This document shows, piece after piece, positions 1 through 8,431 of a stretch of 64,000 bases of DNA. Origin of the DNA: Clostridiales bacterium (GTDB lineage Bacteria; Bacillota; Clostridia; Oscillospirales; Oscillospiraceae); contig JALFUW010000071.1 in assembly GCA_022786995.1 (NCBI GenBank), forward strand, positions 27,032 through 91,031. Reading direction: 5' to 3'. The position numbers were made by a program, and so were the translations under genes. The notes under the pieces are model-generated. The model had not been told where the DNA came from. It worked only from the letters and a program-made list of their open reading frames with translations, and made no database searches. The first letter of the stretch is position 1; the number at the start of each line of letters is the position of its first letter.

Positions 1-303
1 GCTGCCGTCATCGTAGCGGGTCAGCACCGCGTGGTTGCGGGAGATGGTGGAAAAGTCGATGGTCACGTCGCAGTTCTTGCTGCGGCCGATCACGTTCTCC
101 CAGTGGGTAATGGGGATCTGGGTGCCGTCGGTCAGGTTCAGCCATGCCCAGATCTCCGGCTCCCGGCGGAAGGTCAGCAGGGGCCAGACGCAGCGAAGCA
201 GCAGTAAAAATGTCAGCACCGGTACGGCATAGCGAAGAAACCCAATATACTGGGTCGTGAGCAGCGCCGGGTCAACCGCTAGCGTGTGAAGGTATTCTTC
301 CAA
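1..303 (-). CDS. FHA-domain protein, N-terminal part (cut by window edge)
   Basis: The reading frame is open from a TTG at 303 to the left edge, giving the first 101 residues. This ORF is not in the track. After a short N-terminus comes one hydrophobic segment (about residues 20-42), then a soluble part that enters a forkhead-associated domain with GRSKNCDV and ISRNHAVL, the usual phosphothreonine-binding loop motifs. The TTG start is chosen because AAGGAGGGG stands a few bases upstream and no ATG fits. FHA proteins bind phosphothreonine peptides and commonly accompany Ser/Thr kinase or cell-wall genes. The neighbours that would show this lie outside the window. Confidence 0.8.
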   Translation of the reverse strand, partial: MEEYLHTLAVDPALLTTQYIGFLRYAVPVLTFLLLLRCVWPLLTFRREPEIWAWLNLTDGTQIPITHWENVIGRSKNCDVTIDFSTISRNHAVLTRYDDGS

Positions 304-353
304 GATTCTCCCCTCCTTCCGTGAATGGGATACGAATTTCTTTTATTATAAAA

Positions 354-377
354 TGACATATTCCGCTGGATATGTCA
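354..377 (-). terminator. AT-rich hairpin after nfo
   Basis: TGACATAT and ATATGTCA form an 8-bp stem with an 8-nt loop. On the minus strand it is followed by TTTTAT, so it may act as a weak intrinsic terminator for nfo. It also lies just upstream of the FHA gene and could instead be an operator for that gene. Confidence 0.45.
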
Positions 378-390
378 AATGAACTTTTTC

Positions 391-1218
391 TTAAGACTCC
401 AGCGACCGCAGCAGCGCGATCTCCGCCTGATAGCCGGGCAGCTCGTTGGGGGTTTCCAGAATCATGGGCTTGTCCCGAAGCTGCGGGTGGTTGACGATCC
501 GCGCAAAGGTGGACACCCCCAGCGACCCCTGTCCAAGGCATTCGTGTCGGTCCTTGTGGCTGGCAAAGGGATTTTTGGAATCGTTCAGGTGCAGGGCTTT
601 CAGCTTGTCCAGCCCGATGATTCTGTCGAATTCCCCCAGAACCCCGTCCAGATCCTTCACGATATCATAGCCTGCGTCGTAGACGTGGCAGGTGTCAAGG
701 CACACGCCCACATCGGGGCTTCCCACGGCATCGATGATCGCTTTCAGTTCTTCAAAACGTCCGCCCACCTCGCTTCCCTTGCCTGCCATGGTTTCCAGCA
801 GCACCGTCACCGGGTAGCCGTGGCCCAAGGCGTTTTTCAGAGCGGCGGCAATGTAGTCAATCCCCGCTTCCGTCCCCTGCCCCACATGACTGCCGGGGTG
901 AAAATTGTAGAAGTTGCCGGGCAGCGCCGCCATCCGGCGCAGATCATCCTCCAGCACCTCCGCCGCGAAGGCCCGGGCCTCGGGGTCGGCGGTGCACAGA
1001 TTCATGGTGTAGGCCCCGTGGGCCACCAGCTTTCCGAAGTTTTCACTTTGCAGCATTTGCACAGCTTTCGCCGCATCGGCGGCATCCTCTTTTTTCGCCT
1101 TGCTGCCCCGGGGATTCCGGGTGAAGAAGGCGAAGGTATCGGCCCCAATGGACATGGCGGTCTTCACCATAGCCACATTCCCGCCGCTGGCAGACAGATG
1201 ACATCCAAAATAACCCAT
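391..1218 (-). CDS. nfo: Deoxyribonuclease IV (AP endonuclease)
   Basis: This 275-residue protein matches the endonuclease IV family in length and motifs. It cuts the phosphodiester bond 5' to abasic sites in base excision repair. The TIM-barrel metal ligands are recognisable in order: VAHGAY near 68, NFHPGSH near 108, LLETMAGKG near 145, CLDTCHVYDAG near 180, HLNDSK near 213, DRHECLGQG near 227 and LETP near the end. The track ORF starts 22 codons earlier; ATG 1218 is preferred because AAAGGAGGG lies 6 nt upstream and the family begins close to MGYFGCHLS. A strong promoter lies directly upstream. The gene looks intact. Confidence 0.95.
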   Translation of the reverse strand: MGYFGCHLSASGGNVAMVKTAMSIGADTFAFFTRNPRGSKAKKEDAADAAKAVQMLQSENFGKLVAHGAYTMNLCTADPEARAFAAEVLEDDLRRMAALPGNFYNFHPGSHVGQGTEAGIDYIAAALKNALGHGYPVTVLLETMAGKGSEVGGRFEELKAIIDAVGSPDVGVCLDTCHVYDAGYDIVKDLDGVLGEFDRIIGLDKLKALHLNDSKNPFASHKDRHECLGQGSLGVSTFARIVNHPQLRDKPMILETPNELPGYQAEIALLRSLES

Positions 1219-1239
1219 GATTGTCCCTCCTTTTGGCGC

Positions 1240-1268
1240 ATTATAGCACATTCCCGGAGAAAATGCAA
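1240..1268 (-). promoter_or_regulatory. nfo promoter
   Basis: On the minus strand TTGCAT and TATAAT are separated by 17 nt, with a TGC extended -10. The start codon of nfo is about 20 nt downstream of the -10. Confidence 0.8.
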
Positions 1269-1276
1269 ATTGACCC

Positions 1277-1304
1277 TTGCTCAACGATAGGGTTGTGGTA
1301 TAAT
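1277..1304 (+). promoter_or_regulatory. Promoter of the WYL regulator gene
   Basis: TTGCTC and TATAAT are separated by 16 nt. The transcript would begin just before the heptamer-repeat element at 1324-1400, which would therefore lie in the 5' leader. Confidence 0.65.
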
Positions 1305-1323
1305 ATATTGCATCTATGAGTCG

Positions 1324-1400
1324 AGTTGACAGTGAACAGTTGACAGTGGACAGTTAATGATCCATAACTATCAACTGTCAACTATCAACTGTCAACTATC
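1324..1400 (+). repeat. Heptamer-arm hairpin element E1 (GTTGACA flavour)
   Basis: The left arm consists of 7-nt units GTTGACA, GTGAACA, GTTGACA, GTGGACA. The right arm consists of AACTGTC and AACTATC units in inverted order, and an 11-nt loop separates them. The element lies between the WYL promoter and its ribosome binding site. Confidence 0.85.
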
Positions 1401-1414
1401 CCGGGGGGATTTAA

Positions 1415-2392
1415 TTGCCAAAATCTGACAACCAGAAGCTGAAAATCTTCTACATCCTCGACTATCTGCAAAAAAACTCCCACCGGGAGCACCCGGTGAG
1501 AGCGTCGGAGCTGCAAAGTATGTTAGCGCAGCAGCACGATATCGAATGCGACCGCAAGACCGTTTACTCGGATATCGCGGCTTTGCAGGACTACGGCGTA
1601 GACATCGTGTCCCTGCCGGGCAAGGGCGGCGGGTATTACATTGCCTCCCGGAACTTTGAGCTGCCGGAATTAAAGCTGCTCATCGACGCGGTGCAGTCCA
1701 GCCGATTTCTCACAGAAAAGAAATCCCGGGAGCTGATTGAGAAGCTGTGCAGCCAGTGCAGCGTCTACGACGCCCGGCTCATGCGCCGGGATGTGGTGGT
1801 GTCCGGCCGGGTCAAGAGCATGAATGAGACCATCTATTATAATGTGGACACCATTCAGGACGCCATTGCCGAGAACCGGCAGATTGCCTTCCGCTACTTT
1901 GACTTTGACTTAAGCCGCCAGCGGGTCTACCGCGACCGGGACTATCAGGCCAGCCCCTACGGCCTGTGCCAGGACAACGAAAACTGCTACCTGCTGGCCC
2001 TGTCCCCCCGCCACGGCGTCACCTCCTACCGTGTCGACCGCATGAGCGACATCCGGCTGCTGGAGGAAGTAAGAGTTTCCTGCCCGGCGCTTTCCGGCAA
2101 GGCCCTGGTGGAGCACGCCAACCGGCTGTTTCAGATGTACTCAGGCCAGACCGCCGATGTAAAGCTCCGCTTCCACCGCAGTCTCATCAACGTGGTCATC
2201 GACCGCTTCGGCAAGGATATTCTGCTGATTCCCGACGGGGAGGAGCACTTTGTCTGCACCGTCAACGTGGCAGTGTCCCCCATGTTTTTAAGCTGGGTCA
2301 TTGGCTTTGGCGGCAAGGCGAAAATCCTGTATCCCCAGAGCGTCATCGACGCCTGCAAAGCCATGTGCCAGGAGGCGCTGGCGCAGTATTAG
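1415..2392 (+). CDS. WYL-domain transcriptional regulator (YafY-like)
   Basis: The 325-residue protein has an N-terminal winged helix (HTH_11 type, about residues 8-70). A linker follows, then a WYL domain (about 145-215) with AFRYFDFD and the ASPYGL...YLLAL pattern, and a C-terminal WCX-like part. Such proteins are DNA-binding regulators whose WYL domain senses ligands, often nucleic acid. The start is TTG at 1415 behind GGGGGG; no better ATG exists. Its target cannot be told from the neighbours, which are nfo (divergent) and a lipoprotein (convergent). The leader carries hairpin element E1, which could affect expression. The stop codon is 2 nt before another palindromic repeat. Confidence 0.88.
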   Translation: MPKSDNQKLKIFYILDYLQKNSHREHPVRASELQSMLAQQHDIECDRKTVYSDIAALQDYGVDIVSLPGKGGGYYIASRNFELPELKLLIDAVQSSRFLTEKKSRELIEKLCSQCSVYDARLMRRDVVVSGRVKSMNETIYYNVDTIQDAIAENRQIAFRYFDFDLSRQRVYRDRDYQASPYGLCQDNENCYLLALSPRHGVTSYRVDRMSDIRLLEEVRVSCPALSGKALVEHANRLFQMYSGQTADVKLRFHRSLINVVIDRFGKDILLIPDGEEHFVCTVNVAVSPMFLSWVIGFGGKAKILYPQSVIDACKAMCQEALAQY

Positions 2393-2394
2393 TC

Positions 2395-2478
2395 TGTCAT
2401 CCTGAGCGAAGTCGAAGGATCTTTCCGCTATCGAAACAAAGTAGATCCTTCGACTCGCTTTGCTCGCTCAGGATGACA
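2395..2478. repeat. TGTCATCCTGAGC palindromic repeat, copy 1
   Basis: The ends are TGTCATCCTGAGC and GCTCAGGATGACA, with inner AAGGATCT/AGATCCTT also inverted. It lies between two convergent genes. The stop codon of the lipoprotein gene is inside it. It may also act as a bidirectional terminator. Copies 2 and 3 are at 33417 and 42364. Confidence 0.85.
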
Positions 2479-2962
2479 AAGAAAAGGACGAAAATACGTC
2501 GCTCCACACCACCTGAGATTTTTTCTGATTCTCTGCGTCCCGGAGGACGGACATGCAGTAGTGATAGCTGCCGTCATCCAGCACCACCGCCCGGCCCAGC
2601 CGGTCGCCTTCTTCCCCCGCGGAGGCCCAGACGAACTCGTAGCGGTCGGCGTTTTCCTGCTTCGTGTGCATGACGGTGAGCTGTTCCGGGTCAAAGCCGG
2701 TTAAGGCGGTGATGGTGCCTCCAATGTCGCCGGAAGATCGGGTCTCGATGGCGATTTCGTAATCCTCACACAGATAGACCTGCTCAGTATCGCTTTCCAG
2801 CACCGGGGACACCGCGTTATCCGGCAGGCGGACGCTGATTTGGGCCGGTTCCGCCAGCACCGGCTGCAAGGGGATGTCATCGGCTACGGTCTCCAGTGTC
2901 TCCTTTGCCCCGCAGCCGGACAGCAACAGGGACATCATCAGCATCACAATGATCTTCTTCAC
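2468..2962 (-). CDS. Small putative lipoprotein, function unknown
   Basis: This 164-residue protein has a short basic N-terminus, a hydrophobic stretch and a lipobox (LLLSGC). It is therefore probably cleaved before the cysteine and anchored to the outer face of the membrane. The remainder is soluble and acidic, with no family I can name. A GTG start at 2962 is chosen because GGAGG lies 7 nt upstream; the upstream ATG at 2968 would have no spacing. The last residues (SLSS) and the stop are encoded by the end of a palindromic repeat, so insertion of the repeat has probably redefined the C-terminus. The DUF1294 gene diverges 27 nt away. Confidence 0.75.
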   Translation of the reverse strand: MKKIIVMLMMSLLLSGCGAKETLETVADDIPLQPVLAEPAQISVRLPDNAVSPVLESDTEQVYLCEDYEIAIETRSSGDIGGTITALTGFDPEQLTVMHTKQENADRYEFVWASAGEEGDRLGRAVVLDDGSYHYCMSVLRDAENQKKSQVVWSDVFSSFSLSS

Positions 2963-2989
2963 AATCATCCCTCCCGAAAGGAAAGTCAC

Positions 2990-3262
2990 ATGAAACTGCT
3001 TTTATACTACCTGCTTATAATCAATGCGGCGGGGTTCCTGCTTATGCTCGTGGACAAGTGGAAGGCTAAGAAAAACCGCTGGCGCGTCCGGGAGTCCACC
3101 CTGCTGCTGGTAGCGGCTCTGGGCGGCAGCGTGGGAAGCCTTGCGGGAATGTACCTGTTCCGGCACAAGACCCAGCACCTGAAATTCACCCTGGGCATTC
3201 CTCTGATTCTGGCTGCGCAGTGCTTTGTGGTCGTGCTGGTCATGGCGCTGGGGGCAAAATAA
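2990..3262 (+). CDS. DUF1294 small membrane protein
   Basis: This 90-residue protein has about three hydrophobic segments. The middle part matches the DUF1294 family: MLVDKWKAKK, then WRVRESTLL, then GGSVGSLAGM and FRHKTQH. Family members are small integral membrane proteins of unknown function, sometimes fused to a cold-shock domain, which is absent here. The ATG at 2990 follows GAAAGGAAAG. The track ORF extends it upstream across the divergent gene, which is not credible. Its TAA stop abuts heptamer element E2. Confidence 0.88.
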   Translation: MKLLLYYLLIINAAGFLLMLVDKWKAKKNRWRVRESTLLLVAALGGSVGSLAGMYLFRHKTQHLKFTLGIPLILAAQCFVVVLVMALGAK

Positions 3263-3377
3263 TGATAAATGCAAAATGCAGAATGCAAAATGATGGTATC
3301 CGCTGCGCGGATGATTCTAAATCTTCTCCGAAGGAGAAACCACTATTTTGCATTCTGCATTTATCATTTTGCATTTA
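3261..3377. repeat. Heptamer-arm hairpin element E2 (AATGCAA flavour)
   Basis: The arms are 7-nt units (AATGATA, AATGCAA, AATGCAG, AATGCAA) and their inverted counterparts (TTTTGCA, TTCTGCA, TTTATCA). The core holds two small hairpins, ATCCGC-TGC-GCGGAT and TTCTCC-GAA-GGAGAA. The stop codon of the flavoprotein at 3364 is inside the right arm. Confidence 0.88.
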
Positions 3378-4935
3378 GGATTGCTTCCGCCGTCATCATA
3401 CCGTCAATGGCGGCGGACATGATGCCCCCGGCGTAGCCCGCGCCCTCGCCGGTGGGGTACAGGCCCCGGATTTTGGACTGGCGGGTTTCATCCCGGAGGA
3501 TGCGGACGGGAGAAGAACTACGGGTTTCGGGGGCCGTCAGCACCGCATCCGGGGCCGCAAAGCCCGAAAGCTTTCTGTCCAGCTTCGGCAGGGCCTGCTC
3601 CATGGCAGCGGTCAGCTTTTCCGGCAGAACATCGTGCAGATCACACCAGGTCACGCCGGGGCGGTAGGTGGGGCTGACGCTCCCCGCGCCCGTGCTTGGC
3701 TGGTGGGCCAGGAAGTCTCCCACCTTCTGCGCCGGGGCGCGGTAGCTGCCGCTGATCTGATAAGCACGCTCCTCAATTTCCCGCTGCCAGCGCATTCCGC
3801 CTAACGTCCCCTCGTAGGGAAAATCGGCGGGGTTCACCGTGACGAGGAGCGCCGCGTTGGCGTTCTCCCCTTCCCGGTCGGCATTGCTCATGCCGTTGGT
3901 GACGATGCGGCCATGTTCACTTGCCGCCGCCACTACATGCCCGCCGGGGCACATGCAGAAGGTGTAAACGGTGGAATCGTCCAAATGCTCTGCCAATTTG
4001 TAGTCCGCCGGGGGCAGGGCCGGATTTTCCCCGCCGTACTGGGCACGGTTGATGACACTCTGCTTCTGCTCAATCCGCGCGCCCATGGCAAAGGGCTTGG
4101 GTTCCATGGGAATTCCCGCCCCTTCCAGCATTTCAAAGGTGTCCCGGGCGCTGTGGCCGATGGCGAGAACCGCCGCGTCACAGGGAATGCTCTCCCCGGA
4201 ATCGGTTTTCAGGCCCGTTAATTGTCCATTTTCGACGCAAAGCCCGGTGACCTGGGTGTTGAAGCGAACCTCACCGCCGAGAGAAATGATCCGTTTGCGC
4301 AGGTTTTGCACCACAGTGAGCAAAACATCCGTGCCCACATGGGGCTTGGCGTCATAGAGGATGTCCTCCCGGGCACCGGCCTTCACAAACTGTTCCAGCA
4401 CCCAGCCGATGCGGGGATTATTCACCCCGGTGTTCAGCTTGCCGTCGGAAAAGGTACCCGCGCCGCCTTCACCGAACTGGACGTTGCTTTTTTCATCCAG
4501 GACCCCGGTCGCAAAGAAGGCTTCCACCTTTTCATGGCGGGTCTGTGCGTCCTCGCCCCGCTCCAAAACCAGCGGTTTCCAGCCCGCCAGGGCCAGAATC
4601 AGGGCGGCGAACATCCCCGCCGGGCCGAAGCCCACCACCACGGGCCGCTTTTCCGGGGCGGGCAGGTTTTTCGGCGCTTGATAGAAGGATGTGGGCGCGA
4701 TGGATGCCTTTTTGCAGCCGCTCATGCGGAGAATTTTCTGTTCGTTTCCCTCCACCGCCACGTCCACGGTGTAGATGATTTTCACATCCGGCTTCTTTCT
4801 CGCATCCACGCTGCGGCGGACGATGGAAAGCGTTCGGATTTTGGAATTGTTCAGCCGGAGAAGCCGCGCCGCCTCAAACTGAAGCTGGTGGGCATTGTGC
4901 TCCGGGGGCAGGCTGATGTCCCGCAGTCTGATCAT
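3364..4935 (-). CDS. FAD-dependent dehydrogenase, COG2509 family
   Basis: The 523-residue flavoprotein has a roughly 90-residue N-terminal region. A Rossmann FAD-binding site (VVGFGPAGMFAAL) follows near residue 100, then the conserved FGEGGAGTFSDGKL, MCPGGHVVAAASE and, near the C-terminus, TGEGAGYAGGIMSAA. These are typical of the uncharacterised COG2509 oxidoreductases; the substrate is unknown. The ATG at 4935 is preferred over the track start because GGGAGG precedes it. It overlaps the stop of the upstream flavoprotein by 4 nt (ATGA), so the two are translationally coupled. The last residues NAK and the TGA stop fall inside element E2. Confidence 0.88.
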   Translation of the reverse strand: MIRLRDISLPPEHNAHQLQFEAARLLRLNNSKIRTLSIVRRSVDARKKPDVKIIYTVDVAVEGNEQKILRMSGCKKASIAPTSFYQAPKNLPAPEKRPVVVGFGPAGMFAALILALAGWKPLVLERGEDAQTRHEKVEAFFATGVLDEKSNVQFGEGGAGTFSDGKLNTGVNNPRIGWVLEQFVKAGAREDILYDAKPHVGTDVLLTVVQNLRKRIISLGGEVRFNTQVTGLCVENGQLTGLKTDSGESIPCDAAVLAIGHSARDTFEMLEGAGIPMEPKPFAMGARIEQKQSVINRAQYGGENPALPPADYKLAEHLDDSTVYTFCMCPGGHVVAAASEHGRIVTNGMSNADREGENANAALLVTVNPADFPYEGTLGGMRWQREIEERAYQISGSYRAPAQKVGDFLAHQPSTGAGSVSPTYRPGVTWCDLHDVLPEKLTAAMEQALPKLDRKLSGFAAPDAVLTAPETRSSSPVRILRDETRQSKIRGLYPTGEGAGYAGGIMSAAIDGMMTAEAILNAK

Positions 4936-6143
4936 AGTATCCCTCCCGCGTGAAGGCCCGCCAGTCGGCCAGAGCTCCACGCCCATTGCAAATTATAGCC
5001 GCCGCAGTCGCCGTCGATGTCCAGCACCTCGCCGCAGGCATAAAGGCCGGGAATCAGGCGGCTTTCCATGGTTTTTTCGTCAAATTCTGCCGTCACAATG
5101 CCCCCGGCGGTGACCTGCGCACTGTCCATGCCCATAGGCTCTGTCAGGGAAACCTCCAAAGCCTTGACCGCCTCCACAGCCTGCCCGATCTCCCAGTCGG
5201 ACAAGTCTTTTACAGAAGCGTTGGGAGTCAATCCCGCGCTCTGGGTCAGCACCCGGCCCAGACGATTGTGCAGGATGCCCGTCAGCAGCTCGGACACGGG
5301 AAGACTGGTTTCCCGCCGCCGTTCCAGCTCCCGGCGAAGCTCCTCGTTTGACAGTTCCGGCAGGAAATCCATCCGGCATGCCCAGCTTCCCCCGCCCTGA
5401 CACACATCCCGGGAAATCTCGAAAATCACCGGGCCGGACAGTCCGTACTCCGTAAACTGGAGCTGCCCGGTGCTCTGGGCGGTGACGACCCCATTATGGA
5501 GGATTTCCGCCCGGCAGTTCGCCCGGACGCCCTTGAGGGACGGACACCCGGCCCAGCCGGACTTGATCTGCACCAGCGTGGGCCGGAGCTTCGTGCAGCT
5601 GTGGCCCAGCGACCTCAGCAGCTTATAGCCGGACATGGAGCCGCCCAGCTTCGTGCCCGCAAGGCCGCCGCAGGCAATGATGAGCCTGTCACATTCCACC
5701 GGCGCCCCCTTGGCTTCCACACGGAAGCCATTGGGGGTTTTCTTCACTTTTTCCACCTCAATGCCCAGTTTTACCTGAATATTTGGCTGTTCCAACGCGA
5801 AACGCAGCACATCTACAACAGAATTGGCCTGATCGGAGTAGGGATACACCCGCCCCGAATCCTCCGCAACAGTCAGAAGCCCCAGGCCGTGAAACCAGTT
5901 TCGCGCCGCTTCCGGCGGGAACTGAGACAGGGCGTACTGGGCAAAGACCGGGTTGTTTCCATGGTAGCCGCCTTCCCCCGCGTGAAGGTTTGTTAAATTG
6001 CACCGTCCGTTTCCTGTGGACAGCAGCTTCCGGCCCACCCGGGTCTGGCGCTCCATGAGAATAACCTGTGCTTGCCTGTTCTCCGCCGCGGCCAGCGCCG
6101 CCGCCATGCCCGACGCTCCGCCTCCGATAATTCCGATTACCAT
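4932..6143 (-). CDS. BaiN/HI0933-family NAD(P)/FAD flavoprotein
   Basis: This 403-residue protein begins with a dinucleotide-binding motif (GIIGGGASGMAAALAA). It continues with GRKLLSTGNGRCNLTN and ends with YACGEVLDIDGDCGGYN and a WAWSSGR motif, all hallmarks of the HI0933/YhiN/BaiN family. Some members reduce bile-acid intermediates, but most are uncharacterised, so no substrate is assigned. The ATG at 6143 is chosen by GGAAAGG 6 nt upstream. Length is usual for the family (about 400-415). It is followed by a second flavoprotein gene with a 4-nt overlap. Confidence 0.9.
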   Translation of the reverse strand: MVIGIIGGGASGMAAALAAAENRQAQVILMERQTRVGRKLLSTGNGRCNLTNLHAGEGGYHGNNPVFAQYALSQFPPEAARNWFHGLGLLTVAEDSGRVYPYSDQANSVVDVLRFALEQPNIQVKLGIEVEKVKKTPNGFRVEAKGAPVECDRLIIACGGLAGTKLGGSMSGYKLLRSLGHSCTKLRPTLVQIKSGWAGCPSLKGVRANCRAEILHNGVVTAQSTGQLQFTEYGLSGPVIFEISRDVCQGGGSWACRMDFLPELSNEELRRELERRRETSLPVSELLTGILHNRLGRVLTQSAGLTPNASVKDLSDWEIGQAVEAVKALEVSLTEPMGMDSAQVTAGGIVTAEFDEKTMESRLIPGLYACGEVLDIDGDCGGYNLQWAWSSGRLAGLHAGGIL

Positions 6144-6318
6144 ATCGTTTCCTTTCCTGAAGATACCCACCGCAGGGATAGAACAAGTTATCCGCGTCGT
6201 CCGTCATCCCCAGCCAGCAAAGTACGCCGACTCGCAATGCCATGCTTGCCCGGAGACTCCCGTTCCGTTTCCGCCGAAAAAAGACGCGAATGAATCGTAT
6301 GGGCCTATGGATGCCCGC

Positions 6319-8205
6319 CTATTTTCTGCCCCGTCCGCCCTTCTTTTTTGATGGGACGCTTCGATTGCGTGGTACAGAGGATACCCCTGGTGTTCTTGAC
6401 ACATCCGGCCGCTTGGGGGGTACTGCCCGAATCAGGCACTTGGGCCCGGAGCCGATCAGGTCTTCCCGGTGGGCTTTCAGCAGGGCCTCTTTCACCAGAT
6501 AGTAGTTCTTGGGGTTGCGGTACTGGATCAGCGCCCGCTGCATTTCCTTCTCATGAGGGTCTGTAGGGACGTAGACCCGCTCCATCGTCCTGGGATCAAG
6601 GCCGGTATAGTACATCACTGTGGACAATGTGGAGGGGGTGGGGTAGAAATCCTGCACCTGCTCCGGGTTGTAGCCCATGTCCCGGATGTACTCCGCCAGC
6701 TCCACAGCTTCCTTCATGGTGGAGCCGGGATGGCTGGACATGAGGTAAGGAACCAAATACTGATTCATACCGTACTGTTTATTCAGGGCGAAATACTTGT
6801 CCACAAACCTGTTGTAAACCGCGTTTCTGGGCTTGCCCATCCGGGAAAGCACCGGGTCTGCAACGTGCTCCGGGGCCACCTTCAGCTGCCCGGAGATGTG
6901 ATACTGCACCAGTTCCTTGAAGAAGGTATCCTTTTTGTCCGCCAGAAGGTAGTCAAAGCGAATACCGCTGCGCACGAATACCTTCTTCACCCCGGGGATT
7001 TTGCGCAGCTTGCGAAGCAGGGCGATGTAGTCACTGTGGTCGGCATTCATATTCTTGCAGGGAGTCGGGTACAGGCACTGCCGCCCGCCGCAGGCCCCCT
7101 TCGTCAGCTGTTTTTCGCAGGCCGGGTGCCGGAAGTTGGCGGTGGGGCCGCCCACATCGTGGATGTAACCCTTGAAATCCTTGTCCTTCACCATGATTTC
7201 CGCTTCCCTGAGAATGGATTCATGGCTCCGAACCTGCACGATTCTGCCCTGATGAAAGGTCAGCGCGCAGAAGGAGCAGGCCCCGAAGCAGCCCCGGTTA
7301 CTTACAAGGCTGAATTTGACCTCCTCGATGGCGGGCACGCCGCCCAATTTTGCGTAGCTGGGGTGCCAGGTGCGCTCATAGGGCAGGTCGTAGACGGCGT
7401 CCATCTCCTCCATGGTCAGGGGCTTCTGAGGCGGGTTCTGCACCACGAATTCCTTGCCGTAGGCTTCCGCCAGACGCTTGGCGGTGAAGGGATCACAGTT
7501 GCCATACTGGATTTTGAAGGACTCGGCGTATTTTTTCTTATTGGCTTTCAGTTCCTCAAAAGAAGGAAGAACGATGGTGGGCAGGCTCTCGTCCAGCTCG
7601 CTGGCCCTAAACACGGTGCCGTCGATGTAGGTGATGTCCCGGACGTTCATACCGGCATTCAGCGCCTCCGCAATCTCCACGATGCTCTTTTCCCCCATGC
7701 CGTACATGAGAAGGTCGGCTTGGCTGTCCAGCAGTATGGAGCGCTTCATGCTCTCCGACCAGTAGTCGTAGTGCCCTAGCCTTCGCAGGCTTGCTTCAAT
7801 GCCGCCGATTAAAATGGGCACATCCTTGTAGGTCTGGCGGATGAGGTTACAGTAGACGATGGTAGCGTAATCCGGGCGCTTGCCCATGAACCCGCCGGGG
7901 GTGAAGGCATCGGTTTTCCGCTTATGCTTGGTGACGGAATAGTGGTTCACCATGGAGTCCATATTGCCCCCGGACACCAGAAACCCCAGCCGGGGCCGTC
8001 CGAACACGTCGATGGACTTGGGATTCTTCCAATCCGGCTGGGAGATGATGCCGACACTGTAGCCGTTCTTTTCCAGCACCCGGCTGATGATGGCGTGACC
8101 GAAGGAGGGGTGATCGACGTAGGCGTCGCCGATGACATAGACAAAGTCGCAGGTTTCCCAGCCCCGCTCCAACATTTCTTTCTTGCTAATGGGCAGAAAT
8201 GCCAT
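6319..8205 (-). CDS. YgiQ-family radical SAM protein
   Basis: The 628-residue protein carries an N-terminal UPF0313 region, then a radical SAM cluster motif CFGACSFC (CxxxCxxC) near residue 305. A methylthiotransferase-like TIM barrel follows, with a basic C-terminal tail ending KKGGRGRK. Members bind a [4Fe-4S] cluster and SAM; the physiological reaction is not established. The start at 8205 is supported by AAGGAGGG. The ynzC-like gene ends 12 nt upstream, so the two are probably cotranscribed. Downstream there is a 175-nt gap before the flavoprotein pair. Confidence 0.92.
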   Translation of the reverse strand: MAFLPISKKEMLERGWETCDFVYVIGDAYVDHPSFGHAIISRVLEKNGYSVGIISQPDWKNPKSIDVFGRPRLGFLVSGGNMDSMVNHYSVTKHKRKTDAFTPGGFMGKRPDYATIVYCNLIRQTYKDVPILIGGIEASLRRLGHYDYWSESMKRSILLDSQADLLMYGMGEKSIVEIAEALNAGMNVRDITYIDGTVFRASELDESLPTIVLPSFEELKANKKKYAESFKIQYGNCDPFTAKRLAEAYGKEFVVQNPPQKPLTMEEMDAVYDLPYERTWHPSYAKLGGVPAIEEVKFSLVSNRGCFGACSFCALTFHQGRIVQVRSHESILREAEIMVKDKDFKGYIHDVGGPTANFRHPACEKQLTKGACGGRQCLYPTPCKNMNADHSDYIALLRKLRKIPGVKKVFVRSGIRFDYLLADKKDTFFKELVQYHISGQLKVAPEHVADPVLSRMGKPRNAVYNRFVDKYFALNKQYGMNQYLVPYLMSSHPGSTMKEAVELAEYIRDMGYNPEQVQDFYPTPSTLSTVMYYTGLDPRTMERVYVPTDPHEKEMQRALIQYRNPKNYYLVKEALLKAHREDLIGSGPKCLIRAVPPKRPDVSRTPGVSSVPRNRSVPSKKKGGRGRK

Positions 8206-8217
8206 GGAATCCCTCCT

Positions 8218-8421
8218 TTACTTGCGTTCCAATTTTTTCTTGGTGCCGTCGGGGCCGACGATGTAGGTGTTTTCCAGCTGACCAACAAGGTTCGCCTTGA
8301 CGGAATCAATATAAATTCTTCTCAGCTTATCCCGCTCGGCTACCTCCTCGTCAGTCAGGCCCTCGGTTTTCGCTTTCTTCGCCAGAACGTTGATTCTGGT
8401 AATCACTTCACTCATATTCAT
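8218..8421 (-). CDS. DUF896 / YnzC-family small protein
   Basis: This 67-residue protein matches the DUF896 (UPF0291, YnzC) family: INVLAKKAKTEGLTDEE, ERDKLRRIYIDS, and a C-terminal part with VGPDGTKKKL. The family folds as a two-helix hairpin of unknown function, and in Bacillus a paralogue is linked to the SOS regulon. The start at 8421 (MNMSEV) is chosen by GAGG 8 nt upstream; the track start is 6 codons earlier. It lies between ylmH (10 nt) and ygiQ (12 nt) in a likely operon. Confidence 0.9.
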   Translation of the reverse strand: MNMSEVITRINVLAKKAKTEGLTDEEVAERDKLRRIYIDSVKANLVGQLENTYIVGPDGTKKKLERK

Positions 8422-8431
8422 AGCGTTTTCC

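Noticed and set aside
1324-1400. Tandem short repeats as a CRISPR array
   Set aside because: The unit is 7 nt without spacers, and the arms are inverted. No cas gene is present. The same holds for the other heptamer elements and the 107-bp repeats.
6144-6318. Possible extra gene or repeat between ygiQ and the BaiN-like gene
   Set aside because: The 175-nt gap has no ribosome binding site with a plausible ORF, and no clear inverted or tandem repeat was found.
6469-7779. 436-residue plus-strand ORF
   Set aside because: It is a shadow of the YgiQ radical SAM gene.
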